DNA of 7,422 bases from the NCBI GenBank assembly GCA_002690445.1, contig NZER01000043.1, positions 1-7,422 of the forward strand, read 5' to 3'. Source of the DNA: Candidatus Pacearchaeota archaeon (GTDB lineage Archaea > Nanoarchaeota > Nanoarchaeia > Pacearchaeales > GW2011-AR1). Under the pieces are notes generated by a model. The model ran no database searches and was not told the DNA's origin. It saw nothing but the letters and a program-made list of their open reading frames with translations. A program made the translations under genes and the position numbers. Shown here in pieces: positions 1 through 6,278 of this stretch; within the stretch, counting starts at the first letter, position 1; every line of letters starts with the position of its first letter.

Positions 1-2
1 AT

Positions 3-110
3 GTCGCAGGTCTGTCCTATCAGGGTGGTAGTATTTCTACATGGTCTGATAGTGAAGATTGGTTTGAAGGTGTTCTCACAGTATCGATTGTGACAGTGCA
101 AGGTGCCTAA
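3..110 (+). CDS. C-terminal end of an unidentified upstream protein (partial)
   Basis: A frame open from the left edge of the window runs for 35 codons and stops with TAA at 108-110. The visible peptide is rich in Ser, Gly, Trp and acidic residues and ends in TVQGA; it has no motif I recognise. Its stop overlaps the GTG at 103 of the endolysin gene by 8 bases, as expected for packed phage genes. Its position just upstream of a lysis gene makes a tail or other virion protein plausible, but that is inference from order only. A competing frame starting with ATG at position 1 ends at 93 and has a less protein-like composition, so I prefer this one. Confidence 0.5.
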   Translation, partial: VAGLSYQGGSISTWSDSEDWFEGVLTVSIVTVQGA

Positions 111-855
111 GAATGTGATTCCTCTGACTAGCAAGTGGGTTGATCTTTCCCTGCTGCATCCGCGATTTATGAAGCGGTTAGAAAACTTCTTTGAAGATGG
201 CAGGATCAAAGGATATGTAGCGGTTAGTTCGGGATGTCGATCCTACGCAGAGCAGAAGAGATTATATAATAAGTACCGTAAGGGGATAGGCAACCTTGCA
301 GCCAACCCTGATTGGGAACGACCAGATGGTTTCTTTAAGGGGTCTTTCCACCAAGAGCAGCCCGACGGGTATTCATACGCTGTGGATCTGTCAATAGTGA
401 AGTGGGGTGGTCCGTCACGCGCGGACGTTGCCAATGTCGCAGCCGAGTACGGTCTACGTCCAACGGTACAGCGTGAGTGGTGGCATTTTCAGCCCCGTGA
501 TGGCAACGATTGGTTTCCTCAGGATGCTTTCAAGGAAGACTATTGGTCGGAGCATTCCAATCCTAAGACCGTTCCAATGGACTGGGCTGGCCTCGTAGCC
601 CTTCTTCTGGCATGTACCAAGGCAGTAGGTATGTCGCCGTTACGACGGGGGTCACGGGGCATTGAAGTAAAGGTCGCACAGAAAAGGCTCAACGCTATAG
701 ACTTCTGGTGTGGTCCTGCTGATGGGATATTTGGTCGTAAGACTAAGAAGGCTGTGGTTGGCCTACAACGAGCCACGCTTCTCAACACGACAGGAGTTGT
801 TGACGCTATGACATGGAACGCTTTATGGAACCCGAAGGTACCGAATGGCCTCTGA
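103..855 (+). CDS. Endolysin: M15 peptidase domain plus peptidoglycan-binding domain
   Basis: This 250-residue protein should cut peptide cross-links or stems in host peptidoglycan at lysis. Residues about 35-135 form an M15 (VanY/LAS-type) zinc peptidase: SSGCRSYAEQ at 42-51 is the substrate-pocket region, H83 and D95 lie in an SxH...AxD motif, and E125 with H128 lie in EWWH. These give the two-His, one-Asp zinc set and the catalytic Glu. A hydrophobic helical linker at 161-177 is followed by a PG_binding_1 domain at about 178-245 with the usual LRRGSRG and DGIFGRKTKKAV motifs. There is no signal peptide, so it would need a holin; none is visible nearby. The GTG at 103 gives the longest form, but GTG at 115 is a real alternative: AAGGTG at 100-105 sits 9 bases before it, and it lies beyond the upstream stop. 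Confidence 0.92.
   Translation: MPKNVIPLTSKWVDLSLLHPRFMKRLENFFEDGRIKGYVAVSSGCRSYAEQKRLYNKYRKGIGNLAANPDWERPDGFFKGSFHQEQPDGYSYAVDLSIVKWGGPSRADVANVAAEYGLRPTVQREWWHFQPRDGNDWFPQDAFKEDYWSEHSNPKTVPMDWAGLVALLLACTKAVGMSPLRRGSRGIEVKVAQKRLNAIDFWCGPADGIFGRKTKKAVVGLQRATLLNTTGVVDAMTWNALWNPKVPNGL
835..838 (+). promoter_or_regulatory. Ribosome binding site for the metallophosphoesterase gene
   Basis: AAGG lies 6 bases before the ATG at 845, inside the last codons of the endolysin gene. It supports the 845 start despite the 11-base overlap. Confidence 0.55.
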
Positions 856-1873
856 TGAAGAGGTAATCCAAGAGATCACTACGCTCTCTCGTCAGTTAAG
901 CAAGACAAAAACAGAGCGGGATGTATTAAGGGCACAGGTCAAGGAACTAGAAAGTGACCTTGATGTTGCCGAGGCCAGAAGCCAACTCTCTACACGACTA
1001 GCCGGTCATACATACAAACCTCCTACTTGGTTAACTAGGAAGCCTAAGAAATCAAGCGGCGTTGTGTGTACGATCTTGTCTGACACTCACTTCGATGAGA
1101 TAGTCCGTCCAGAAGAGATCGGTTTTCGTAATGAGTATGACCGGAAGATCGCAGTCAAGAGACTGAAGAGTTATTTCCAGAAGGTTATTCTTCTTACTAA
1201 AGATTATATTACGGGTATCAATTATGAAGGGTGCGTGTTGTTCCTTGGTGGCGACATCTTTAGTGGTGACATCCATGAGGAACTGACAGAGACAAACGAA
1301 GACACCATGCTGGGTTCAGTTATTTTCTGGACTGAACAGATCCAAGCAGGGATCAACCTTCTAGCCGAACACTTTGATTACGTTCACATTCCGTGCGTGG
1401 TAGGTAATCATGGGCGTCGAACACGACGGCCTCGTATGAAGTTGCGTGCTAGAGATAACTTTGACTGGTTCCTCTATCAAACATTAGAAGAGCGGTTCAA
1501 AGACAATAAGAAGGTGACGTTTGACGTTGCTTCTGGTGCTGATCTCATGGTGGATGTGCAGGACACTACCTATCTACTCACTCATGGTGATCAGGCCCGT
1601 GGTGGTGGCGGTATCGGTGGTATCTGGCCTCCGCTCATGCGGTTGGTAGCACGGAAGCGCAACAATACAGACTTTGATTACATGGTCTTAGGTCATTTTC
1701 ATCAACTGATCATGGCCCCGTCGTCAGGGTTCCTACTTAATGGAAGCCTCAAAGGGTATGACGAGTTCGCTGCAATAGAGAACTTTGCTTATGAGATACC
1801 GCAACAAGCATTGTGGATTAACGTACCCGACAAGGGAATCTTGTGGCAGACGGCTCTACTTGTCGAGGATTAG
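845..1873 (+). CDS. Calcineurin-like metallophosphoesterase with N-terminal coiled coil
   Basis: This is a 342-residue two-metal phosphoesterase. The motifs appear in order: SDTH at 79-82, GGD at 135-137, GNH at 187-189, HGD at 247-249 and GHFH at 283-286, so all the metal-binding residues look intact. Residues 4-50 are charged and heptad-like (Leu and Val spaced among Glu, Lys and Arg) and probably form a coiled coil before the catalytic domain. A glycine-rich loop (252-259) follows the HGD motif. The family includes nucleases, phosphodiesterases and protein phosphatases, so the substrate cannot be told; DNA or a nucleotide is likely for a phage. The gene starts 11 bases inside the endolysin gene and is probably co-transcribed with it late in infection. 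Mycobacteriophage Bxb1 gp47, a recombination directionality factor, is also of this superfamily, but nothing here shows that role. Confidence 0.9.
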   Translation: MASDEEVIQEITTLSRQLSKTKTERDVLRAQVKELESDLDVAEARSQLSTRLAGHTYKPPTWLTRKPKKSSGVVCTILSDTHFDEIVRPEEIGFRNEYDRKIAVKRLKSYFQKVILLTKDYITGINYEGCVLFLGGDIFSGDIHEELTETNEDTMLGSVIFWTEQIQAGINLLAEHFDYVHIPCVVGNHGRRTRRPRMKLRARDNFDWFLYQTLEERFKDNKKVTFDVASGADLMVDVQDTTYLLTHGDQARGGGGIGGIWPPLMRLVARKRNNTDFDYMVLGHFHQLIMAPSSGFLLNGSLKGYDEFAAIENFAYEIPQQALWINVPDKGILWQTALLVED

Positions 1874-1999
1874 ACCCGTGGCCTCACACAATGGACAGTC
1901 ACCATCGTAGTGTTCATCATCTAGCAACTTCTTAGCAATATATCCATTACAATTCCAGCATTGGATGTAGTTTCTTGAACGACCGGTAGGCTCACCCAT
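1856..1999 (-). CDS. Zinc-ribbon microprotein, 47 aa
   Basis: The frame runs from ATG at 1999 to TAG at 1858-1856. Two CxxC knuckles, C14-W-N-C17 and C35-P-L-C38, are separated by 17 residues, the spacing of a small zinc ribbon. GGTGA at 2005-2009 lies 5 bases before the start, and the start overlaps the preceding gene's TGA by 8 bases, so translational coupling is likely. It is the last gene of the minus-strand operon, and its final codons overlap the 3' end of the convergent phosphoesterase gene by 18 bases. The function is unknown; small phage zinc ribbons often bind nucleic acid or a host protein, which is only family-level expectation. Confidence 0.72.
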   Translation of the reverse strand: MGEPTGRSRNYIQCWNCNGYIAKKLLDDEHYDGDCPLCEATGLILDK

Positions 2000-2228
2000 C
2001 TAACTCACCAAGATCATACTTAACCAGCCGATCAAACTTTGCTTCATCCCATAGTTTCTGAATCACTCCGTTCGGACTAGCGTCCAGTAAGAAGAACAGC
2101 AACGTCGCAGCCTGTCCAGTGGCTTCTATTCGCCAGACTCTACTGTCTGGATCAACCATCAGATTTACTTCAAACATCTGTGCCGCGTCTTCTGATTCAG
2201 ATGAGTCCCCGTTCCCTTGCAATCCCAT
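1992..2228 (-). CDS. Hypothetical phage protein, 78 aa
   Basis: I do not recognise this protein. From the ATG at 2228 it has an acidic Ser/Glu/Asp-rich start (residues 5-15), then what looks like a short beta segment (FEVNLMVD, then VWRIEATG), a hydrophobic helix (AATLLFFLLDA) and an acidic C-terminus. It resembles a small cytosolic alpha/beta protein; the hydrophobic stretch is too short for a membrane span. A longer reading begins at TTG 2258, but GAGGAGG upstream of the ATG at 2228 (12-base spacing, longer than ideal) favours the ATG. A third option, ATG at 2177, would remove the 32-base overlap with the HNH gene but has no visible ribosome site. Its stop overlaps the start of the zinc-ribbon ORF by 8 bases. 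Confidence 0.6.
   Translation of the reverse strand: MGLQGNGDSSESEDAAQMFEVNLMVDPDSRVWRIEATGQAATLLFFLLDASPNGVIQKLWDEAKFDRLVKYDLGELDG
2005..2009 (-). promoter_or_regulatory. Ribosome binding site for the zinc-ribbon ORF
   Basis: On the minus strand this reads GGTGA, 5 bases upstream of the ATG at 1999. It lies inside the last codons of the upstream gene and is the main support for translation of the 47-residue ORF. Confidence 0.5.
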
Positions 2229-2556
2229 TGAGTCTCTTTGCCTCCTCTTTCCAGTCAACCTTGCTGGTCAACTGCCGTTGCTCCAATAGTACCCTATATG
2301 CTTCGTCGCCTATTTTCTCAATTGTGAAGGTACCGAAATCGACTGGGTTGTCTGTGAAATACATATGACACGATGCACAGAGACAGAAAGCGTTGTTGAG
2401 ACTGGTTCTGGTGTTACTGTATTTTCTACTGATTATGTGAGCGCACTGTAGAGCATGAGTCGAATCACATCTTTCGCATGATCCATGATCTCTTATAATC
2501 AGGGCATGTAATCTTGTGGCCTTACCTTTATCACCCTTGCCGTAGATATTGCTCAT
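2197..2556 (-). CDS. HNH endonuclease, 119 aa
   Basis: This is a small HNH nuclease. A zinc knuckle C27-x2-C30 precedes C38-A-H40, which carries the first catalytic-type His. N54 and N55 supply the central Asn, and C60-x2-C63-H64 closes the beta-beta-alpha-metal fold with the last His of the triad. The length is usual for stand-alone phage HNH proteins. The C-terminus (about 95-119) is a charged helix. The start ATG at 2556 overlaps the stop of the preceding 56-residue ORF as ATGA, implying coupled translation and a fixed place in the operon rather than a recent free-standing insertion. Possible roles are recombination-intermediate cleavage or host DNA attack; terminase-associated HNH proteins normally sit beside terminase genes, which are not here. 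A homing endonuclease is less likely because no neighbouring gene is split. Confidence 0.85.
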   Translation of the reverse strand: MSNIYGKGDKGKATRLHALIIRDHGSCERCDSTHALQCAHIISRKYSNTRTSLNNAFCLCASCHMYFTDNPVDFGTFTIEKIGDEAYRVLLEQRQLTSKVDWKEEAKRLNGIARERGLI

Positions 2557-2723
2557 ACCCCATCCCGGTGTTCCTTCTGTTCTTGCACATCATGTGCCCG
2601 TCGATGAGCAGCATTATAGTCCCAGTACCAGCCAACCATCTCGTTGCCATCGAAGACAATCCATGCGACCTTCTTGAGTCCGCCGCCTAGATACACCGTC
2701 TGACGCTCTAGTTTGAGTGACAT
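2553..2723 (-). CDS. Hypothetical phage protein, 56 aa
   Basis: The frame reads from ATG 2723 to TGA 2555-2553. The start shares one base with the stop of the gp3-like gene (TGATG) and the stop overlaps the HNH start (ATGA), so it fills the space between two well-supported genes exactly. The product has a short beta-like N-terminus (QTVYLGGG, then VAWIVFDGNEMVGWYW) and a basic, His- and Gln-rich helical C-terminus. The aromatic GWYWDY patch at 31-36 is notable. I recognise no family and cannot offer a function. There is no good ribosome site, so reinitiation after the upstream stop is the likely mode of translation. Confidence 0.68.
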   Translation of the reverse strand: MSLKLERQTVYLGGGLKKVAWIVFDGNEMVGWYWDYNAAHRRAHDVQEQKEHRDGV

Positions 2724-3604
2724 CACGCTGGAATAAACTTTGGGGGTGGGTCAGGATTCTTCTTAACTTTAACACCTGCGGGTGGTTTATCCCAGCCTTC
2801 TACTTCCTCAACGATACTGGCATCAATGATCTCTGCCTCTGTAAGCGGTGTAGTAACCCCTATAGCGTCTTCTATGTCTTCAGCAGGAGGTAGTGACCGT
2901 GGAGGCGTTACTGCATCTTCTAAGGCCATTGCCCTGCCTTCCCCTTCCAACAGTTGCTCTGGTGAAGCATCCATACTCAGTCGTGGGACCACAAAGTGTT
3001 TGGTCTGACCCCCCGAAACTTTCGTGCGCTGTTCTAATATTAGTTGGCACTGAGCCAACCCTGTAGATTGCAGTTGTTCTAAGACAGAAGCCATACCGGG
3101 CATTTCATTGGCTGCGTTCCAACCTTTAGACTCCATTCGCCAAACACCACCGAACTTTACGTCTGGTAGTATCACCCGCAGTCGGGTATAAGGAGCGCAT
3201 TGCATTGGAGTCTTCTCTAGATCACAGGGGCATGGAACTGTGTCGATGTCCATGCCATCTGGACTTCTCGTCGGAACTTCCGCTGTCACACCGTCGCAAC
3301 GTCGTTGACAACCTCCAGCAGACCACATCTCGTACCAAACATCGATGCTGTGAGGAGGCAGATACACCCTTATCTCGCTAGCCTCAGTGATTACTTCCCA
3401 TTGAGGCTGCTTGCTGCGTGGTGCAGTCCAACGACCTACATTACCGCCATATATCTTCGCTAGTTGCTCAATCGCTGACTGGTCTGGTGATGTGAATCTG
3501 AACGTATCCAGTGACTTCATGGCACGTTCGGTTTTAACTCCTAGTCGGATACGACCCTGCTCAGGTGTCCGTCCTAGATTCGCTAGTGGAGTTATCTCCC
3601 TCAT
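2723..3604 (-). CDS. phiC31 gp3-like (recombination directionality factor-like) protein
   Basis: This 293-residue protein matches, from memory, the actinophage family that includes phiC31 gp3, the RDF that switches a serine integrase to excision. Supporting features are GRIRLG at 17-22, LDTFRFTSP at 32-40, an IYGG segment at 51-54, a GGCQRRCDG cluster with C99 and C103, then C125-P-C127 and C136-A-P-Y-T-R-L-R-V, and the GVWRMESKGWNAA segment at 153-165. Five clustered cysteines could hold a structural zinc. Residues after about 210 are low-complexity, acidic and Pro-rich, ending in a basic Pro-rich tail (PDPPPKF). Family members occur in many phages lacking integrases, so a general DNA-processing role is likely. 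Its start lies 44 bases inside the preceding gene; only AAGAAAG-like purines precede the ATG. Confidence 0.68.
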   Translation of the reverse strand: MREITPLANLGRTPEQGRIRLGVKTERAMKSLDTFRFTSPDQSAIEQLAKIYGGNVGRWTAPRSKQPQWEVITEASEIRVYLPPHSIDVWYEMWSAGGCQRRCDGVTAEVPTRSPDGMDIDTVPCPCDLEKTPMQCAPYTRLRVILPDVKFGGVWRMESKGWNAANEMPGMASVLEQLQSTGLAQCQLILEQRTKVSGGQTKHFVVPRLSMDASPEQLLEGEGRAMALEDAVTPPRSLPPAEDIEDAIGVTTPLTEAEIIDASIVEEVEGWDKPPAGVKVKKNPDPPPKFIPA

Positions 3605-3893
3605 ATTCTGCTTTCTTGTAGGCAGTACGCATACGATTCAGTGCTATACTAAATAAGTCTAGACTAAAGGCAGCGGAATCTCGCGCGTCCTCTAACACTT
3701 CAGTCCCTCTGTTCTTCTCTCCTTTCGCCTTGTAATAAGCAACCTTGTTGGCACTTTCAGCCACATAAGGCTTCAGTGCTTCAACTACAGCGTGGGTTTG
3801 CCAATAATCTAGAGCGCCGATTGGTTCAAATTCATCATCGTTAGTGCCGAATACCCAATCAACGCAAAGAGATCCGCTTGCGTCGGCATCCAT
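3561..3893 (-). CDS. Hypothetical phage protein, 110 aa
   Basis: I recognise no family. I place the start at ATG 3893, where GGAG lies 5 bases upstream and the codon falls just after the exonuclease stop (TGAACATG). A longer reading from ATG 3917 adds 8 residues but overlaps the exonuclease gene and lacks this site. The product is largely helical: an acidic N-terminal part with VDWVFGTNDDEF, then two helices with Ala, Lys and Tyr (ANKVAYYKAKGEK; SAAFSLDLFSIALNRMRTAYKKA), and a polar Ser/Thr/Asp tail that overlaps the gp3-like gene by 44 bases. No Cys pair, Walker motif or nuclease motif is visible. Its place between exonuclease and gp3-like protein hints at a DNA-metabolism accessory role, as inference. 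Confidence 0.65.
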   Translation of the reverse strand: MDADASGSLCVDWVFGTNDDEFEPIGALDYWQTHAVVEALKPYVAESANKVAYYKAKGEKNRGTEVLEDARDSAAFSLDLFSIALNRMRTAYKKAEYEGDNSTSESRTDT

Positions 3894-3895
3894 GT

Positions 3896-4753
3896 TCACT
3901 CCATATCTGTTATGCAACGGTCTTGGTAGTCACAATACCCGCATTGCCAGACTTTTCCAAACTTTGTGTCCATAGTCCACAAACCTTTTGATGGATCAGT
4001 AATCTCCGCAGGAAACGGAACGTCTGGATCGTAATGAGAGAACCGTCGTGGTATTGACAACGGTCCTTCTTCATGTGCTTGCAAGGCTACTGCTTCTAGT
4101 CGCTGCTCTTCTGCTACGGCTAGTGGCATGTATTCTTCTTTATTGTAGTGCCACTCGCTTGAGAACCGACCAATATCGTCCAACCCCTGTGACTCAGCAC
4201 GTTTAGGGCTAATGTTCTCCATCGCTAGGTAACCAATGACCAGCATGTCTGCTTCAACAGCCCGTGCATACAATGAACCTTGTAGAATATGTGAGAACCG
4301 TGGTCCTTCACCCTTCTCCACAGCCATCTTGTAACCGAAACCGTTGATGGTCTTCAGTTCAAGCACGATCTTTAAGCCAGATGCCTTCTCATAAAGAACA
4401 AGATCAACGTGGCCGTGACCATGTAAGCCCATCTCCACGTTAACTTCTTCTTCAACAGCAACACTGTCATCAGTAGCAAGCCAGTCTTTCACCGCAGGCT
4501 CAAGTAATTCGTGAACGACAGAACCCAACCCCATACGCCATGTATCTGCCAACGTAGGAGGATTCGTCTGTTCTTGCCCCGTCGTCATGTACGCCACCTT
4601 ACGAGCGCACATCCCTGCCCACGACCCACGCCACAGCGTGCCCTCAGGCTGGCTAGGAGCGCCCCTGTCGCCTTTGGCCCATGCTTGGGCTATCCGATGT
4701 ACGAAAAGTCTGTGTTCAGGCGTAGCGAGGTTCTCAGACACCTTGTCGCTCAC
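3896..4753 (-). CDS. Cas4/RecB-like PD-(D/E)XK exonuclease with Fe-S cysteines
   Basis: This 285-residue protein is a phage Cas4-family exonuclease, expected to resect double-stranded DNA to single strands for recombination or replication. The nuclease core shows H81 in a GSVVHELLEP helix, GHVD with D117, E132-L-K134 (the ExK half of PD-(D/E)XK) and the QGSLYARA helix with Q158 (motif QxxxY). One cysteine near the N-terminus (C49, in MCARK) and three at the C-terminus (C271, C274, C280, in CGYCDYQDRC) have the layout that binds a 4Fe-4S cluster in Cas4 and AddB-type nucleases. No cas1, cas2 or CRISPR array is nearby, so this is the phage recombination type. The start is a GTG at 4753 overlapping the previous gene by 20 bases; a GTG at 4741 is also possible. 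Confidence 0.88.
   Translation of the reverse strand: MSDKVSENLATPEHRLFVHRIAQAWAKGDRGAPSQPEGTLWRGSWAGMCARKVAYMTTGQEQTNPPTLADTWRMGLGSVVHELLEPAVKDWLATDDSVAVEEEVNVEMGLHGHGHVDLVLYEKASGLKIVLELKTINGFGYKMAVEKGEGPRFSHILQGSLYARAVEADMLVIGYLAMENISPKRAESQGLDDIGRFSSEWHYNKEEYMPLAVAEEQRLEAVALQAHEEGPLSIPRRFSHYDPDVPFPAEITDPSKGLWTMDTKFGKVWQCGYCDYQDRCITDME
3899..3902 (-). promoter_or_regulatory. Ribosome binding site that decides the 110-aa start
   Basis: GGAG on the minus strand, 5 bases before ATG 3893 and embedded in the last codons of the exonuclease gene. It favours the shorter start over ATG 3917. Confidence 0.6.
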
Positions 4754-5144
4754 TCAATCGCTGGGTGGTATCTGATGCAATCACCGTGAACAATACTTTT
4801 AGTTCCTCACGGATAAGGTTACGCAATCCTTCAGGAGTGATGTGACTAGGACCACCGTCAACAACAACGTAATTGGCGTCGTTGTCAGTCCGACGGCCCA
4901 TCGCCCACCATACCGCCTTCTCAAACGACCTGCCGACGCCACAGGGAGCAGAGTTTGCATCGTATTGATCCAACAGGCTCTCAATGCTGCCTTCTGTCTC
5001 GCCTGACCAGTCCCGATTATCAATGTAATCAGAAACAATATTCTCAACGTCGTCACGATCCATGATTTCAAGGTGTTCCCTGATATCATCTACGTCAACG
5101 TCAATCTCAATGGTACCTTCATTAATGCTACCGTTGATTTCCAT
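4734..5144 (-). CDS. Acidic hypothetical phage protein, 136 aa
   Basis: I recognise no family. The first 62 residues carry 21 Asp or Glu against 3 Arg and no Lys, including IDVDVDDIREH and DRDDVENIVSDY, so this half is strongly negative. The second half is more ordinary, with SFEKAVWWAMGRR at about 73-85, a YVVVDGG strand, and a helix ITPEGLRNLIREELKVLF. GAGG about 12 bases before the ATG at 5144 is a weak ribosome site; the start overlaps the stop of the preceding microprotein by 17 bases. It sits directly before the exonuclease gene, so a partner or modulator of that enzyme is conceivable, as is a DNA-mimic role; neither is shown by a motif. Confidence 0.65.
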   Translation of the reverse strand: MEINGSINEGTIEIDVDVDDIREHLEIMDRDDVENIVSDYIDNRDWSGETEGSIESLLDQYDANSAPCGVGRSFEKAVWWAMGRRTDNDANYVVVDGGPSHITPEGLRNLIREELKVLFTVIASDTTQRLSERQGV

Positions 5145-5316
5145 GTCTAAGCATTTCCTCTCTTGTTAATGTAGTTTCATGTAAACACACCCTACGTTCA
5201 CGCAAGGTGTGATCTATCGTGACTTTTCCACAATCACATATAATCGCAGCATCTTTATCGTACTTCCGATCTTTAAGATGCGCCGAACCAAAGGCTATGT
5301 CCTGACCAATACTCAT
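5128..5316 (-). CDS. Cys-containing microprotein, 62 aa
   Basis: The frame starts at ATG 5316, overlapping the stop of the DUF932 gene as ATGA, and ends 17 bases inside the next gene. It has C27-x-C29 in IICDCGK and C44-x-H46 in RRVCLHE, which together could bind one metal ion, although the spacing is not a standard zinc finger that I can name. The remainder is charged and probably helical at the C-terminus (TREEMLRHGNQR). The coupling to DUF932 suggests co-expression at a similar level. The function is unknown. Confidence 0.62.
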   Translation of the reverse strand: MSIGQDIAFGSAHLKDRKYDKDAAIICDCGKVTIDHTLRERRVCLHETTLTREEMLRHGNQR

Positions 5317-6278
5317 GCAGCCAGAAGAGTCAACGCCTTAGCCGATAGTGGAGTAGCACCATCGATGGCTTTCATCAACGACTTCTCCTGCGCTGCCTCA
5401 GTCTCTTTGAAACCACTATTGATATGGTGCTGCTCTGCACCCTGAACAGCGTTATAAGCCAACCAGCGAGTACCCTCACCCCACTCTTCACGCTCTTCAT
5501 TCCACTTGTTTGTCATGTGGTCCCACTTCTTACGAACTATTGTCCAACGACGCTCCGCTACTTCTGTTTCACCCGGAAAGGGCATCGGCTTCGGCACCAA
5601 CCGACGAGTCAATGTCGTAAACTCTTCGTCAGTGAACGTCTGATCCTTCAATACCCGTGCCATTGAAGCAAAGGTACGGGCACGTTTAACTGCTTCCTCC
5701 AACACACCTGCCCGTGTCTCAAACGTATAGTTGTGATTCTCAGTATGCCTACACTTAAAGAGAGCATTACCTGTCACAATTTGGTTAGAACAGAACCAAC
5801 GAAACATCGAATCCATTACAGATGTAGACCATGTTCCGTTAAAGGACGAGATCCACAACACCTGAGGCTGAATGACATCACCATCCAGATCAATCTCATC
5901 TGAGATGTCCTGCTTTAACATGATTCGTTCACCATTACCGATTACAGTGCAACCAGTAGTAGAATTAGGAAACATATATTCAGCCATCTCTCCAAGGAAT
6001 CTATAACTTTGAATCTCAGGATAGATACCTGAATGCAATCCTAAAACATCGTTAGTATCTGCACGAACTACCCACTTAAAGAGATTCTGGCCTTCATGTT
6101 TTCCTTCTAGATATTCAGGCACAGTTATGTCATTAAAGGTGTCTACATAAGTAGCAGGTGGATAGTCTACTTTGAATAATGCACCAGCATCTTCCATAAC
6201 AGCCAATGCATTACCTTTTCCTTCGGTCTTAATCATCTGGTGACGATCATGCTGATATGCGCTATCAAATTCATTCAT
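5313..6278 (-). CDS. DUF932 (phage/plasmid-like TIGR03299) protein, 321 aa
   Basis: The layout matches DUF932 proteins of phages and plasmids. RADTNDVLGLHSGIY at 72-86 fits the usual R.DTG.VLG.....Y signature, GCTVIGNGERIML at 109-121 the Gly-rich strand, and VLWISSFNGTWST at 140-152 the HDGS-like strand. MFRWFCSNQIVTGNAL at 158-173 fits the R.VC.NTL..A helix, and RHTENH at 177-182 the conserved HT motif. The C-terminal third is helical and Trp/Glu/Arg-rich. The biochemical role of this family is not settled to my knowledge. It lies between SSB and the exonuclease, which fits single-strand DNA handling, by inference. The ATG at 6278 has a strong AAGGAG 8 bases upstream, the best ribosome site in the operon, so this may be a highly made protein. 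Its start overlaps the preceding stop by 8 bases. Confidence 0.85.
   Translation of the reverse strand: MNEFDSAYQHDRHQMIKTEGKGNALAVMEDAGALFKVDYPPATYVDTFNDITVPEYLEGKHEGQNLFKWVVRADTNDVLGLHSGIYPEIQSYRFLGEMAEYMFPNSTTGCTVIGNGERIMLKQDISDEIDLDGDVIQPQVLWISSFNGTWSTSVMDSMFRWFCSNQIVTGNALFKCRHTENHNYTFETRAGVLEEAVKRARTFASMARVLKDQTFTDEEFTTLTRRLVPKPMPFPGETEVAERRWTIVRKKWDHMTNKWNEEREEWGEGTRWLAYNAVQGAEQHHINSGFKETEAAQEKSLMKAIDGATPLSAKALTLLAA

Noticed and set aside
1..93. Frame starting at ATG 1 as a short gene.
   Set aside because: It gives only 30 residues, ends before the endolysin, and competes with a frame that is open from the edge and overlaps the endolysin start in the usual phage manner.
583..633. Hydrophobic stretch in the endolysin (residues 161-177) as a possible membrane or signal-anchor segment.
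   Set aside because: It lies between the peptidase and peptidoglycan-binding domains, is only about 17 residues and contains Trp, Cys and Lys; an inter-domain helix is more likely.
834..2336. The 12-base word GAAGGTACCGAA occurs at 834-845 and again at 2325-2336.
   Set aside because: Both copies lie in coding sequence in unrelated genes, no third copy was seen, and there is no common position relative to gene starts, so chance is the simplest explanation.
2197..2556. HNH gene as a homing endonuclease or part of an intron.
   Set aside because: It is locked into the operon by ATGA coupling, and no neighbouring gene appears interrupted or rejoined around it.
3896..4753. A CRISPR-associated Cas4 gene.
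   Set aside because: There is no repeat array, cas1 or cas2 in the window, and stand-alone Cas4-like exonucleases are common in actinophages.
4511..4789. Plus-strand open frame of 92 codons opposite the exonuclease gene.
   Set aside because: It is antisense to a gene with clear nuclease and Fe-S motifs, has an Arg/Pro/His-rich low-quality translation and no ribosome site.
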